The translations under genes were made by a program, and so were the position numbers. Positions 51,401 to 63,501 of a stretch of 64,000 nt of DNA are shown here, one piece after another; positions within the stretch are counted from its first letter, which is position 1, and each line of letters begins with the position of its first letter. The stretch comes from Primulina eburnea (lineage: Eukaryota > Streptophyta > Magnoliopsida > Lamiales > Gesneriaceae), in contig NW_027330991.1 of the NCBI RefSeq assembly GCF_022965805.1, forward strand, positions 1-64,000, given 5' to 3'. The notes under the pieces were generated by a model that saw only the letters and a program-made list of their open reading frames with translations, was not told where the DNA came from and made no database searches.

Positions 51401-52716
51401 CGAATTTGATAGAAAACTGCTGTTTGTCTGGATTAGCTTTTGAGACGGATTGTCAGCCTCTAAGATTATATGCAATTCGAGCTGAACCAGAATTGATATT
51501 GAGAATCAAAGAGGCGCAGAAAATTGATCAGAACGTACAGAATTCGATTGCGATGGTTAGATCTGGACATCAATCGGAATATCAGGTTCGTGACAATGTC
51601 TTGTATGTGAATAATCGTCTTGTTGTGCCAAATGTTTCAGATTTGAGACAGCGGATATTGACAGAAGCGCACAACAGTCGTTTTAGCATTCATCCTGGTG
51701 GCAGGAAAATGTATAATGATTTAAAGACACAGTATTGGTGGAAACCAATGAAATCTGATGTGACTGAATTTGTAGCCAAGTGTCTGAATTGCCAACAGGT
51801 GAAGGTTGAAAGAAAGAAACCAGGAGGATTGTTACAGAGTTTGTCCATTCCTGAATGGAAATGGGATCACATTTCCATGGATTTTATGACACAGTTGCCG
51901 AGATCCTCCCGAGGTTGTGATGCGATTTGGGTCGTGATTGATCGATTGACCAAATCTGCATGTTTTATTCCATACAAAATGACCTACAGGTATGACCAGA
52001 TGGCCGATGTTTATATCCGAGAAGTGATTAGATTGCACGGAGTGCCGAAGTCGATTGTTTCAGATCGTGATCCTCGATTCACTTCGCACTTCTGGCAGAG
52101 TTTGCAGCAAGCTCTTGGTACGAAATTGCATTTGAGTACCGCATATCATCCACAAACTGACGGACAGTCAGAGCGTACGATCCAGACATTGGAAGATATG
52201 TTGAGAGCTATAGTGCTGGATTTTAGCACTAATTGGCAAGAAGCATTGCCACTTTGTGAATTTTCGTACAACAATAGTTATCAAACGAGTATTGAGATGG
52301 CACCATTTGAAGCGTTGTACGGAAAGAAGTGCAGATCCCCATTATATTGGGATGATATCTCTGAAGTTCCTGAGACTGGACCGGATATGATCAGAGATAT
52401 GACCGAGAAAGTTAAATTGATTCAAAAGAAAATGAAGGCAGCTCAGGACAGACAGGCCAAATATGCCAACCTTCAACGACGACCGTTGGTATTTGAGACT
52501 GGAGACCGAGTATTCATGAAGATTTCTCCTTTCAGAGGTGTTGTCAGATTTGGCAAGAAAGTGAAATTGTCTCCAAGATATGTAGGTCCATATGAGATTC
52601 TTGAAAAGATAGGAGATCGTGCCTATCGACTAGCATTGCCGCCTTCATTATCTGGAATACATGATGTTTTCATGTATCAATGCTGCGGAAATATCTCCCT
52701 GATGATTCTCACGTGA
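48424..52716 (+). CDS. Gag-Pol polyprotein of chromovirus 2, 1430 aa, frameshifted near the C-terminus
   Basis: The protein is colinear with the chromovirus 1 product but slightly shorter in the N-terminal region. Gag covers about the first 210 residues. Two zinc knuckles lie at about 49216-49320 ([13 protein letters not shown] and [14 protein letters not shown]). Protease IDTGA is at about 49582. Reverse transcriptase FIDD is at about 50588-50599. RNase H has YCDASH near 51028. Integrase has the HHCC region (about 51670-51800) and catalytic residues in ISMDF (about 51880), SDRD (about 52060) and QSER (about 52170). The start MPPRR agrees with chromovirus 1. After GIHDVF the frame changes at about 52667 and ends early, so the chromodomain-like tail is lost. 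Catalytic residues are otherwise intact. Confidence 0.93.
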   Translation: MPPRRMPEQGSTSNPPMDVTPTAMEKLLKRFQSFHPPTLKGTENSVECESWLDDIESLFESLEYTEEKRVKLIIHQLHDVAKHWWITTKRALEQRGTAITWNVFKSEFYLRFFPVSYRKDKGAEFANLKQGQLNIEDYVAKFSTLLRVAPHVAEHDEAVADQFINGLNPEIFTLVNTGRPNNFTDALNRAKGAEAGLMRQRDASFVLPAPGQQQPPPRFEGGSSGSGKKDFLKARGKQFKKSGTTSSSSSGSRQTGQSQSYAGPYCSTCGGRHSTDQCRGVVGSCRICRQQGHFARVCPQRGAQGSQAAESSGSVAQAGRRPSAVHSFQPVPSPLSQQRPGEGQTASQLPRQQVRLFALTDEQAQDAPDDVVAGNCFISGYPAYVLIDTGASHTFMSERFALMHALPVESLATVVSVTSPLGTGLISVKSVKSCILQYDGHTIELDCIVLGLSDFDCIVGIDMLTKYRATVDCFHKIVRFRPEMAEEWKFYGKGSRARIPLISAINMTRLLQKGADGFLVYSVDLLKTSPSLADLPVVCEFADVFPDEIPGLPPIREIDFSIELMPGTVPISRAPYRMAPIELKELKEQLEDLLAKGYIRPSVSPWGAPVLFVRKKDGSMRLCIDYRQLNKATVKNKYPLPRIDDLFDQLQGSSVYSKIDLRSGYHQLRVRDSDISKTAFRTRYGHYEFIVMPFGLTNAPAVFMGLMNRVFQKYLDDFVIIFIDDILIYSKNMIEHANHLRTVLRILRAEKLYAKLSKCEFWLKPVVFLGHIISGDGISVDPSKVEAVMSWPRPISVPEIRSFMGLAGYYRRFIKYFSSIAKPITQLTQKNVPFVWTKDCESSFLELKKRLTSAPVLTIPSGTGGFVVYCDASHRGLGCVLMQRGHVIAYASRQLKPHETRYPIHDLELAAIVFALKIWRHYLYGEKFEIYSDHKSLKYLFSQSELNMRQRRWLDLLKDFDCEIKYYPGKSNAAADALSRKVCALSLSTIGVSNLIENCCLSGLAFETDCQPLRLYAIRAEPELILRIKEAQKIDQNVQNSIAMVRSGHQSEYQVRDNVLYVNNRLVVPNVSDLRQRILTEAHNSRFSIHPGGRKMYNDLKTQYWWKPMKSDVTEFVAKCLNCQQVKVERKKPGGLLQSLSIPEWKWDHISMDFMTQLPRSSRGCDAIWVVIDRLTKSACFIPYKMTYRYDQMADVYIREVIRLHGVPKSIVSDRDPRFTSHFWQSLQQALGTKLHLSTAYHPQTDGQSERTIQTLEDMLRAIVLDFSTNWQEALPLCEFSYNNSYQTSIEMAPFEALYGKKCRSPLYWDDISEVPETGPDMIRDMTEKVKLIQKKMKAAQDRQAKYANLQRRPLVFETGDRVFMKISPFRGVVRFGKKVKLSPRYVGPYEILEKIGDRAYRLALPPSLSGIHDVFMYQCCGNISLMILT

Positions 52717-52916
52717 TTCAACCAGACGAGACTGAGCTGGATGAGACATTGAGTTATGTCAAGAAACCGATCCGGATTATAGATCGTAAAGAAAAACAGC
52801 TCAGAACAAAGAGGATTCCTCTTGTGAAAGTTCAATGGACTCGTCATGGCGTTGAAGAAGCCACTTGGGAGACTGAATCAGATATGAGACAGGAATTCCC
52901 AGCATTGTTTCACTGA
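52671..52916 (+). pseudogene. Detached C-terminal (chromodomain-like) part of the chromovirus 2 polyprotein
   Basis: The second frame continues the homology to the chromovirus 1 C-terminus, including [33 protein letters not shown] and a stop at 52914-52916. Compared with chromovirus 1, the stretch around 52664-52670 is one base shorter. It has no independent start expected to be used. Either a real inactivating mutation or a single-base error in a T run. Confidence 0.85.
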
Positions 52917-52959
52917 TGTAAATTTCTGATTTGATTGCCTGTGATATGATTGTTTGAGA

Positions 52960-52995
52960 TTTCGAGGACGAAATCATGTCTCAGAGGGGGAGAAT
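52960..52995 (+). other. Polypurine tract and upstream conserved word of chromovirus 2
   Basis: CAGAGGGGGAGAAT (52982-52995) lies directly before the 3' LTR. TTTCGAGGACGAAAT just upstream parallels the similar word in chromovirus 1. Expected plus-strand primer. Confidence 0.85.
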
Positions 52996-54761
52996 TGTAA
53001 GGCCCGAGATTATATCATTTTAATCCGAGATTATTTAATTTACGAATTTTGGAATGATGAATTAGATTCCACGGTTTTTGTAATTAATTAGGATTGAAAT
53101 GGAATTAAAAAGAGTTGGGAGGGCCAAATTGCAAATAGTTAAGACTTCAGGGGCTACAGTGCAATAATGGGAAAGTGAGACACTTGTCTTCTACCATGCA
53201 ATTTAAGAGTAATCTTCAATTCACAATTCAGAAAGTTACGAGGGAAACAAAGGAAGCTTCAGGGAAAGTTCCAACTTCTTCATCTGTGAGAAATTTGATT
53301 TCTCAAGAGCCGGTTATCAGAATTTGAATCCGGACACAGTACCGTACTCCTCTCGACACGAGCTACAACTGGACGTAAGTTTTATTGAGTTCTGGTATCA
53401 TTTGAAATTATGATGTTGTAGGAATTGGATATAATTCATATATGATGTTCTTGACATGTTAGACATCATAGAATCAAAGTCAGATCTGAAAACAGATTGA
53501 TTCTGGAATTGTTATGAATTTTTGGAGGTATATTGATGTATACCGGACAGATTTGAATTATGATTGGATTATGGATTGTACTGGATATGGGTTATGGATT
53601 GTAACTATTATCTGGTGATGTTGTATTGACGGGGATAGTGGAATTGTACCGTTATACTGTTGATTTTGAATTAAATCCAGATTGATCAGATTGTTATCGA
53701 TTTGGGAGGTATATTGATATGAGATTATTGATATTGTGATTACCAGACAGACTGTGAATTCAGGACTTAGACTGAGCAGGAAACCGAGAATGCAACGAAA
53801 GGTATAAGTCAATGTGGTATTGGGAGATGGACTTGAGTCGGCTTGGACTTGGGTTTCCCTAAATCACATACTTTATTTATTGCATTGATATTTGCATTTA
53901 TTTGATTAATATACTTGTGCTCTTGATATTTAGATGACAGGTATTAGTCGAACTGTCTTGTGACACACCGTGCCGGATAGTGGTGGTATCGCCACGGCAC
54001 ATTGCACGATGTCACAAGATAGGATGCTAGCGATAGGGCTACAGTCCATGACGGATAGGTCAGGACACTGGATGTATGGTTATATCGAGTAATGGAATCC
54101 ATTACGGAATTCGATATAGGAACACCATATTTGGTTATATCGAGTAAAGGGGTTGGAATTCTTCTATTACGGAATTCGATATAGGAATACCGGGGCACTG
54201 GTTATATCGAGTAATAGAGATTATGGTTCCCTCCTTTACGGAATTCGATATAGGAATACCACATCTGGAAACCGGGATCCCTAGACTAGGATTGAGTCTA
54301 GTCTTAAATGATGTAGCTACGAGTATTGTTTATGTTTCGGATTAAGATACATATTCATGTTACCTGATTACATGCTTTATATTTGTTTATATGATTGCAT
54401 GTTTCGTTGATTTATACTGGGATTTATTCTCACCGGAGTTATCCGGCTGTTGTCTTGTCTGTATGTATACTTGACAACAGGTGGGACAGGATCAGGGTCC
54501 AGGAGATGAGGAGAGATCGTGATTAGAGTGGAGGCTCCGGACTTGGATTGTAGATAGGGTTGGACACTTGACATTAGTTGTCTAAACTTTAGTTGAATGT
54601 ATGTTTGTAGTACAGGACTTGTACTTTTATATACTGAGTTGTATATTAGTTTGATTTCACTACGTTCCGCATTAAGAAAAAAAAAATTTTAGACCCTGTT
54701 TATAATTGATTAATTAGTCCCAATGATGATTAAGAACTTGATTAGCGTCCGGGTCCCCACA
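52996..54761 (+). repeat. 3' LTR of chromovirus 2 (1766 bp)
   Basis: Same length as the 5' LTR with few substitutions, for example AGGGCTACAG against AGGGATACAG. Followed by CCATG (54762-54766), then satellite. Confidence 0.95.
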
Positions 54762-57700
54762 CCATGCAAACTAACGACTTCTCTAAAGAACATATCCGCA
54801 ATGTTTGAAGCATCATCGGTTTTATGACAAGCTATAAAATGTGCCATCTTAGATAATCTATCCACAACAACAAAAATAAAATCCCTCCCCTTCTTAGTCC
54901 TAGGCGACCCCAAAATAAAGTCCATAGAAATGTCAATCCAAGTTCTTTTTAAAAATAGCACGCAAAAGTGTTCCCAAAGTTCTATTGACAACTTTAGTTT
55001 GTCCATCCGTTTGAGGATGACAAGTAGTAGAAAACAACAATTTTGTGCCAAGTTTAGCCCATAAAGTCTTCCAAAAGTAACTCAAGAATTTAACATCGCG
55101 ACCAGAAACAATAGTCCTAGGCATGCCATGCAACCTAACGACTTCTCTAAAGTACAAATCCGCAATGTTTGAAGCATCATCGTTTTATGACAAGCAATAA
55201 AATGTGCCATCTTAGAAATCTATCCACAACAACAAAAATAGAATCCCTCCCCTTCTTTGTCTTAGGCGACCCCAAAATAAAGTCCATAGAAATGTCAATC
55301 CAAGTTCTTTTTAAGAATAGCACACAAAGGTGTTCTCAAAGTTCTATTGACAACTTAAGTTTGTCCATCCGTTTGAGGATGACAAGTAGTAGAAAACAAC
55401 AATTTTGTGCCAAGTTTAGCCCATAAAGTCTTCCAAAAGTAACTCAAGAATTTAACATCGCGACCAGAAACAAAAGTCCTAGGCACTCCATGCAACCTAA
55501 CGACTTCTCTAAAGAACAAATCCGCAATGTTTGAAGCATCATCGGTTTTATGACAAGCTATAAAATGTGCCATCTTAGAGAATCTATCCACAACAACAAA
55601 AATAGAATCCCTCCCCTTCTTAGTCCTAGGCAACCCCAAAATAAAGTCCATAGAAATGTCAATCCAAGTTCTTTTTAAGAATAGCACGCAAAAGTGTTCC
55701 CAAAGTTCTATTGACAACTTCAGTTTGTCCATCCGTTTGAGGATGACAAGTAGTAGAAAACAACAATTTTGTGCCAAGTTTAGCTCATAAAGTCTTCCAA
55801 AAGTAACTCAAGAATTTAACATCGCGACCAGAATCAATTGTCCTAGGCATGCCATGCAACTTAACGACTTCTCTAAAGAACAAATCCGCAATGTTTGAAG
55901 CATCATCAGTTTTATGACAAGCTATAAAATGTGCCATCTTAGAGAATCTATCCACAACAACAAAAATAGAATCCCTCCCCTTCTTAGTCCTAGGCAACCC
56001 CAAAATAAAGTCCATAGAAATGTCAATCCAAGTTCTTTTTAAGAATAGCACGCAAAAGTGTTCCCAAAGTTCTATTGACAACTTCAGTTTGTCCATCCGT
56101 TTGAGGATGACAAGTAGTAGAAAACAACAATTTTGTGCCAAGTTTAGCTCATAAAGTCTTCCAAAAGTAACTCAAGAATTTAACATCGCGACCAGAATCA
56201 ATTGTCCTAGGCATGCCATGCAACTTAACGACTTCTCTAAAGAACAAATCCGCAATGTTTGAAGCATCATCGGTTTTATGACAAGCTATAAAATGTGCCA
56301 TCTTAGAGAATCTATCCACAACAACAAAAATAGAATCCCTCCCCTTCTTAGTCCTAGGCAACCCCAAAATAAAGTCCATAGAAATGTCAATCCAAGTTCT
56401 TTTTAAGAATAGCACGCAAAAGTGTTCCCAAAGTTTTATTGACAACTTCAGTTTGTCCATCCGTTTTAGGATGACAAGTAGTAGAAAACAACAATTTTGT
56501 GCCAAGTTTAGCCCATAAAGTCTTCCAATAGTAACTAAAGAATTTAACATCGCGACCAGAAACAATAGTCCTAGGCATGCCATGCAACCTAACGACTTCT
56601 CTAAAGTACAAATCTACAATGTTTGAAGCATCATCGGTTTTATGACAAGCTATAAAATGTGCCATCTTAGAGAATCTATCCACAACAACAAAAATAGAAT
56701 CCCTCCCCTTCTTTGTCTTAGGCGACCCCAAAATAAAGTCCATAGAAATGTCAATCCAAGTTCTTTTTAAGAATAGCAAACAAAGGTGTTCCCAAAGTTC
56801 TATTGACAACTTAAGTTTGTCCATCCGTTTGAGGATGACAAGTAGTAGAAAACAACAATTTTGTGCCAAGTTTAGCCCATAAAGTCTTCCAAAAGTAACT
56901 CAAGAATTTAACATCGCGACCAGAAACAAAAGTCCTAGGCACTCCATGCAACCTAACGACTTCTCTAAAGAACAAATCCGCAATGTTTGAAGCATCATCG
57001 GTTTTATGACAAGCTATAAAATGTGCCATCTTAGAGAATCTATCCACAACAACAAAAATAGAATCCCTCCCCTTCTTAGTCCTAGGCAACCCCAAAATAA
57101 AGTCCATAGAAATGTCAATCCAAGTTCTTTTTAAGAATAGCACGCAAAAGTGTTCCCAAAGTTCTATTGACAACTTCAGTTTGTCCATCCGTTTGAGGAT
57201 GACAAGTAGTAGAAAACAACAATTTTGTGCCAAGTTTAGCTCATAAAGTCTTCCAAAAGTAACTCAAGAATTTAACATCGCGACCAGAATCAATTGTCCT
57301 AGGCATGCCATGCAACTTAACGACTTCTCTAAAGAACAAATCCGCAATGTTTGAAGCATCATCGGTTTTATGACAAGCTATAAAATGTGCCATCTTAGAG
57401 AATCTATCCACAACAACAAAAATAGAATCCCTCCCCTTCTTAGTCCTAGGCGACCCCAAAATAAAGTCCATAGAAATGTCAATCCAAGTTCTTTTTAAGA
57501 ATAGCACGCAAAAGTGTTCCCAAAGTTCTATTGACAACTTCAGTTTGTCCATCCGTTTGAGGATGACAAGTAGTAGAAAACAACAATTTTGTGCCAAGTT
57601 TAGCCTATAAAGTCTTCCAAAAGTAACTCAAGAATTTAACATCGCGACCAGAAACAATAGTCCTAGGCACTCCATGCAACCTAACGACTTCTCTAAAGAA

Positions 57701-60700
57701 CAAATCCGCAATGTTTGAAGCATCATCGGTTTTATGACAAGCTATAAAATGTGCCATCTTAGAGAATCTATCTACAACAACAAAAATAGAATCCCTCCCT
57801 TCTTAGTCCTAGGCCACCCCGAAATAAAGTCCATAGAAATGTCAATCCAAGTTCTTTTTAAGAATAGCACGCAAAAGTGTTCCCAAAGTTCTATTGACAA
57901 CTTCAGTTGGTCCATCCGTTTGAGGATGACAAGTAGTAGAAAACAACAATTTTGTGCCAAGTTTAGCCCATAAAGTCTTCCAAAAGTAACTCAAGAATTT
58001 AACTATCGCGATCAGAAACAATAGTCCTAGGCACGCCATGCAACCTAACGACTTCTCTAAAGAACATATCCGCAATGTTTGAAGCATCATCGGTTTTATG
58101 ACAAGCTATAAAATGTGCCATCTTAGAGAATCTATCCACAACAACAAAAATAGAATCCCTCCCCTTCTTAGTCCTAGGCAACCCCAAAATAAAGTCCATA
58201 GAAATGTCAATCCAAGTTCTTTTTAAGAATAGCACGCAAAAGTGTTCCCAAAGTTCTATTGACAACTTCAGTTTGTCCATCCGTTTGAGGATGACAAGTA
58301 GTAGAAAACAACAATTTTGTGCCAAGTTTAGCCCATAAAGTCTTCCAATAGTAACTAAAGAATTTAACATCGCGACCAGAAACAATAGTCCTAGGCATGC
58401 CATGCAACCTAACGACTTCTCTAAAGAACAAATCCGCAATGTTTGAAGCATCATCGTTTTTATGACAAGCTATAAAATGTGCCATCTTAGAGAATCTATC
58501 CACAACAACAAAAATAGAATCCCTCCCCTTCTTTGTCTTAGGCGACCCCAAAATAAAGTCCATAGAAATGTCAATCCAAGTTCTTTTTAAGAATAGCACG
58601 CAAAAGTGTTCCCAAAGTTCTATTGACAACTTCAGTTTGTCCATCCGTTTGAGGATGACAAGTAGTAGAAAACAACAATTTTGTGCCAAGTTTAGCCCAT
58701 AAAGTCTTCCAATAGTAACTAAAGAATTTAACATCGCGACCAGAAACAATAGTCCTAGGCATGCCATGCAACCTAACGACTTCTCTAAAGAACAAATCCG
58801 CAATGTTTGAAGCATCATCGTTTTTATGACAAGCTATAAAATGTGCCATCTTAGAGAATCTATCCACAACAACAAAAATAGAATCCCTCCCCTTCTTTGT
58901 CTTAGGCGACCCCAAAATAAAGTCCATAGAAATGTCAATCCAAGTTCTTTTTAAGAATAGCACGCAAAAGTGTTCCCAAAGTTCTATTGACAACTTCAGT
59001 TTGTCCATCCGTTTGAGGATGACAAGTAGTAGAAAACAACAATTTTGTGCCAAGTTTAGCCCATAAAGTCTTCCAAAAGTAACTCAAGAATTTAACATCG
59101 CGACCAGAAACAATAGTCCTAGGCACTCCATGCAACCTAACGACTTCTCTAAAGAACAAATCCGCAATGTTTGAAGCATCATCGGTTTTATGACAAGCTA
59201 TAAAATGTGCCATCTTAGAGAATCTATCCACAACAACAAAAATAGAATCCCTCCCCTTCTTAGTCCTAGGCAACCCCAAAATAAAGTCCATAGAAATGTC
59301 AATCCAAGTTCTTTTTAAGAATAGCACGCAAAAGTGTTCCCAAAGTTCTATTGACAACTTCAGTTTGTCCATCCGTTTGAGGATGACAAGTAGTAGAAAA
59401 CAACAATTTTGTGCCAAGTTTAGCCCATAAAGTCTTCCAATAGTAACTAAAGAATTTAACATCGCGACCAGAAACAATAGTCCTAGGCATGCCATGCAAC
59501 CTAACGACTTCTCTAAAGTACAAATCTACAATGTTTGAAGCATCATCGGTTTTATGACAAGCTATAAAATGTGCCATCTTAGAGAATCTATCCACAACAA
59601 CAAAAATAGAATCCCTCCCCTTCTTTGTCTTAGGCGACCCCAAAATAAAGTCCATAGAAATGTCAATCCAAGTTCTTTTTAAGAATAGCACACAAAGGTG
59701 TTCCCAAAGTTCTATTGACAACTTAAGTTTGTCCATCCGTTTGAGGATGACAAGTAGTAGAAAACAACAATTTTGTGCCAAGTTTAGCCCATAAAGTCTT
59801 CCAAAAGTAACTCAAGAATTTAACATCGCGACCAGAAACAAAAGTCCTAGGCACTCCATGCAACCTAACGACTTCTCTAAAGAACAAATCCGCAATGTTT
59901 GAAGCATCATCGGTTTTATGACAAGCTATAAAATGTGCCATCTTAGAGAATCTATCCACAACAACAAAAATAGAATCCCTCCCCTTCTTAGTCCTAGGCA
60001 ACCCCAAAATAAAGTCCATAGAAATGTCAATCCAAGTTCTTTTTAAGAATAGCACGCAAAAGTGTTCCCAAAGTTCTATTGACAACTTCAGTTTGTCCAT
60101 CCGTTTGAGGATGACAAGTAGTAGAAAACAACAATTTTGTGCCAAGTTTAGCTCATAAAGTCTTCCAAAAGTAACTCAAGAATTTAACATCGCGACCAGA
60201 ATCAATTGTCCTAGGCATGCCATGCAACTTAACGACTTCTCTAAAGAACAAATCCGCAATGTTTGAAGCATCATCGGTTTTATGACAAGCTATAAAATGT
60301 GCCATCTTAGAGAATCTATCCACAACAACAAAAATAGAATCCCTCCCCTTCTTAGTCCTAGGCAACCCCAAAATAAAGTCCATAGAAATGTCAATCCAAG
60401 TTCTTTTTAAGAATAGCACGCAAAAGTGTTCCCAAAGTTTTATTGACAACTTCAGTTTGTCCATCCGTTTTAGGATGACAAGTAGTAGAAAACAACAATT
60501 TTGTGCCAAGTTTAGCCCATAAAGTCTTCCAAAAGTAACTCAAGAATTTAACATCGCGACCAGAAACAACAGTCCTAGGCATGCCATGCAACCTAACGAC
60601 TTCTCTAAAGAACAAATCCGCAATATTTGAAGCATCATCGGTTTTATGACAAGCTATAAAATGTGCCATCTTAGAGAATCTATCCACAACAACAAAAATA

Positions 60701-63501
60701 GAATCCCTCCCCTTCTTAGTCCTAGGCGACCCCAAAATAAAGTCCATAGAAATGTCAATCCAAGTTCTTTTTAAGAATAGCACGCAAAAGTGTTCCCAAA
60801 GTTTTATTGACAACTTCAGTTTGTCCATCCGTTTGAGGATGACAAGTAGTAGAAAACAACTAATTTTGTGCCAAGTTTAGCCCATAAAGTCTTCCAAAAG
60901 TAACTCAAGAATTTAACTATCGCGACCAGAAACAATAGTCCTAGGCACGCCATGCAACCTAACGACTTCTCTAAAGAACATATCCGCAATGTTTGAAGCA
61001 TCATCGGTTTTATGACAAGCTATAAAATGTGCCATCTTAGAGAATCTATCCACAACAACAAAAATAAAATCCCTCCCCTTCTTAGTCCTAGGCGACCCCA
61101 AAATAAAGTCCATAGAAATGTCAATCCAAGTTCTTTTTAAAATAGCACGCAAAAGTGTTCCCAAAGTTCTATTGACAACTTTAGTTTGTCCATCCGTTTG
61201 AGGATGACAAGTAGTAGAAAACAACAATTTTGTGCCAAGTTTAGTCCATAAAGTCTTCCAAAAGTAACTCAAGAATTTAACATCGCGACCAGAAACAATA
61301 GTCCTAGGCATGCCATGCAACCTAACGACTTCTCTAAAGTACAAATCCGCAATGTTTGAAGCATCATCGTTTTTATGACAAGCTATAAAATGTGCCATCT
61401 TAGAGAATCTATCCACAACAACAAAAATAGAATCCCTCCCCTTCTTTGTCTTAGGCGACCCCAAAATAAAAGTCCATAGAAATGTCAATCCAAGTTCTTT
61501 TTAAGAATAGCACACAAAGGTGTTCCCAAAGTTCTATTGACAACTTAAGTTTGTCCATCCGTTTGAGGATGACAAGTAGTAGAAAACAACAATTTTGTGC
61601 CAAGTTTAGCCCATAAAGTCTTCCAAAAGTAACTCAAGAATTTAACATCGCGACCAGAAACAAAAGTCCTAGGCACTCCATGCAACCTAACGACTTCTCT
61701 AAAGAACAAATCCGCAATGTTTGAAGCATCATCGGTTTTATGACAAGCTATAAAATGTGCCATCTTAGAGAATCTATCCACAACAATAAAAATAAAATCC
61801 CTCCCCTTCTTAGTCCTAGGCAACCCCAAAATAAAGTCCATAGAAATGTCAATCCAAGTTCTTTTTAAGAATAGCACGCAAAAGTGTTCCCAAAGTTCTA
61901 TTGACAACTTCAGTTTGTCCATCCGTTTGAGGATGACAAGTAGTAGAAAACAACAATTTTGTGCCAAGTTTAGCCCATAAAGTCTTCCAATAGTAACTAA
62001 AGAATTTAACATCGCGACCAGAAACAATAGTCCTAGGCATGCCATGCAACCTAACGACTTCTCTAAAGAACAAATCCGCAATGTTTGAAGCATCATCGTT
62101 TTTATGACAAGCTATAAAATGTGCCATCTTAGAGAATCTATCCACAACAACAAAAATAGAATCCCTCCCCTTCTTAGTCCTAGGCAACCCCAAAATAAAG
62201 TCCATAGAAATGTCAATCCAAGTTCTTTTTAAGAATAGCACGCAAAAGTGTTCCCAAAGTTCTATTGACAACTTCAGTTTGTCCATCCGTTTCAGGATGA
62301 CAAGTAGTAGAAAACAACAATTTTGTGCCAAGTTTAGCTCATAAAGTTTTCCAAAAGTAACTCAAGAATTTAACATCGCGACCAGAATCAATTGTCCTAG
62401 GCATGCCATGCAACTTAACGACTTCTCTAAAGAACAAATCCGCAATGTTTGAAGCATCATCGGTTTTATGACAAGCTATAAAATGTGCCATCTTAGAGAA
62501 TCTATCCACAACAACAAAAATAGAATCCCTCCCCTTCTTAGTCCTAGGCAACCCCAAAATAAAGTCCATAGAAATGTCAATCCAAGTTCTTTTTAAGATT
62601 AGCACGCAAAAGTGTTCCCAAAGTTCTATTGACAACTTCAGTTTGTCCATCCGTTTGAGGATGACAAGTAGTAGAAAACAACAATTTTGTGCCAAGTTTA
62701 GCTCATAAAGTCTTCCAAAAGTAACTCAAGAATTTAACATCGCGACCAGAATCAATTGTCCTAGGCATGCCATGCAACTTAACGACTTCTCTAAAGAACA
62801 AATCCGCAATGTTTGAAGCATCATCGGTTTTATGACAAGCTATAAAATGTGCCATCTTAGAGAATCTATCCACAACAACAAAAATAGAATCACTCCCCTT
62901 CTTAGTCCTAGGCAACCCCAAAATAAAGTCCATAGAAATGTCAATCCAAGTTCTTTTTAAGAATAGCACGCAAAAGTGTTCCCAAAGTTTTATTGACAAC
63001 TTAGTTTGTCCATCCGTTTTAGGATGACAAGTAGTAGAAAACAACAATTTTGTGCCAAGTTTAGCCCATAAAGTCTTCCAAAAGTAACTCAAGAATTTAA
63101 CATCGCGACCAGAAACAACAGTCCTAGGCATGCCATGCAACCTAACGACTTCTCTAAAGAACAAATCCGCAATATTTGAAGCATCATCGGTTTTATGACA
63201 AGCTATAAAATGTGCCATCTTAGAGAATCTATCTACAACAACAAAAATAGAATCCCTTCCCTTCTTAGTCCTAGGCGACCCCGAAATAAAGTCCATAGAA
63301 ATGTCAATCCAAGTTCTTTTTAAGAATAGCACGCAAAAGTGTTCCCAAAGTTTTATTGACAACTTCAGTTGGTCCATCCGTTTGAGGATGACAAGTAGTA
63401 GAAAACATTAATTTTGTGCCAAGTTTAGCCCATAAAGTCTTCCAAAAGTAACTCAAGAATTTAATATCGCGATCAGAAACAATAGTCCTAGGCACGCCAT
63501 G
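54762..63501 (-). repeat. Integrase-derived satellite, array block E (about 24 units)
   Basis: Begins with the right CCATG duplication and resumes the unit cut at 46418. Its last ~4 kb matches the last ~4 kb of block D unit by unit through rare variants: GAAACAAAAGTCC, AAGATTAGCACG, AATCACTCCCC, AATATTTGAAGC and AAAACATTAATTT. Block E carries one extra unit at about 61.9-62.3 kb. It ends at the same unit position as block D, CCATG at 63497-63501. Most units read SGRD; units at about 58013 and 63471 read SDRD. Confidence 0.95.

Larger units (their letters stand above)
46419..54761 (+). mobile_element. Full-length Ty3/gypsy chromovirus 2 (Tekay/Del-like), frameshifted, plus strand
   Basis: An 8343-bp element with two 1766-bp LTRs, initiator-Met primer site, one long gag-pol frame, polypurine tract and perfect 5-bp target duplication. 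I counted at least five LTR differences by eye, so it is young. Its LTR ends (TGTAAGGCCCGAGAT... and ...GGGTCCCCACA) resemble those of chromovirus 1 in inverse complement, and the proteins are close throughout: sister families, inserted in opposite orientations. A frameshift near 52667 makes this copy probably defective. Confidence 0.95.

Noticed and set aside
1..63501. Recurrent plus-strand frames (starting [11 protein letters not shown]) and minus-strand frames (starting [11 protein letters not shown]) in each unit
   Set aside because: They recur with the satellite period and are out-of-frame or opposite-strand readings of the integrase fragment, with no independent similarity.
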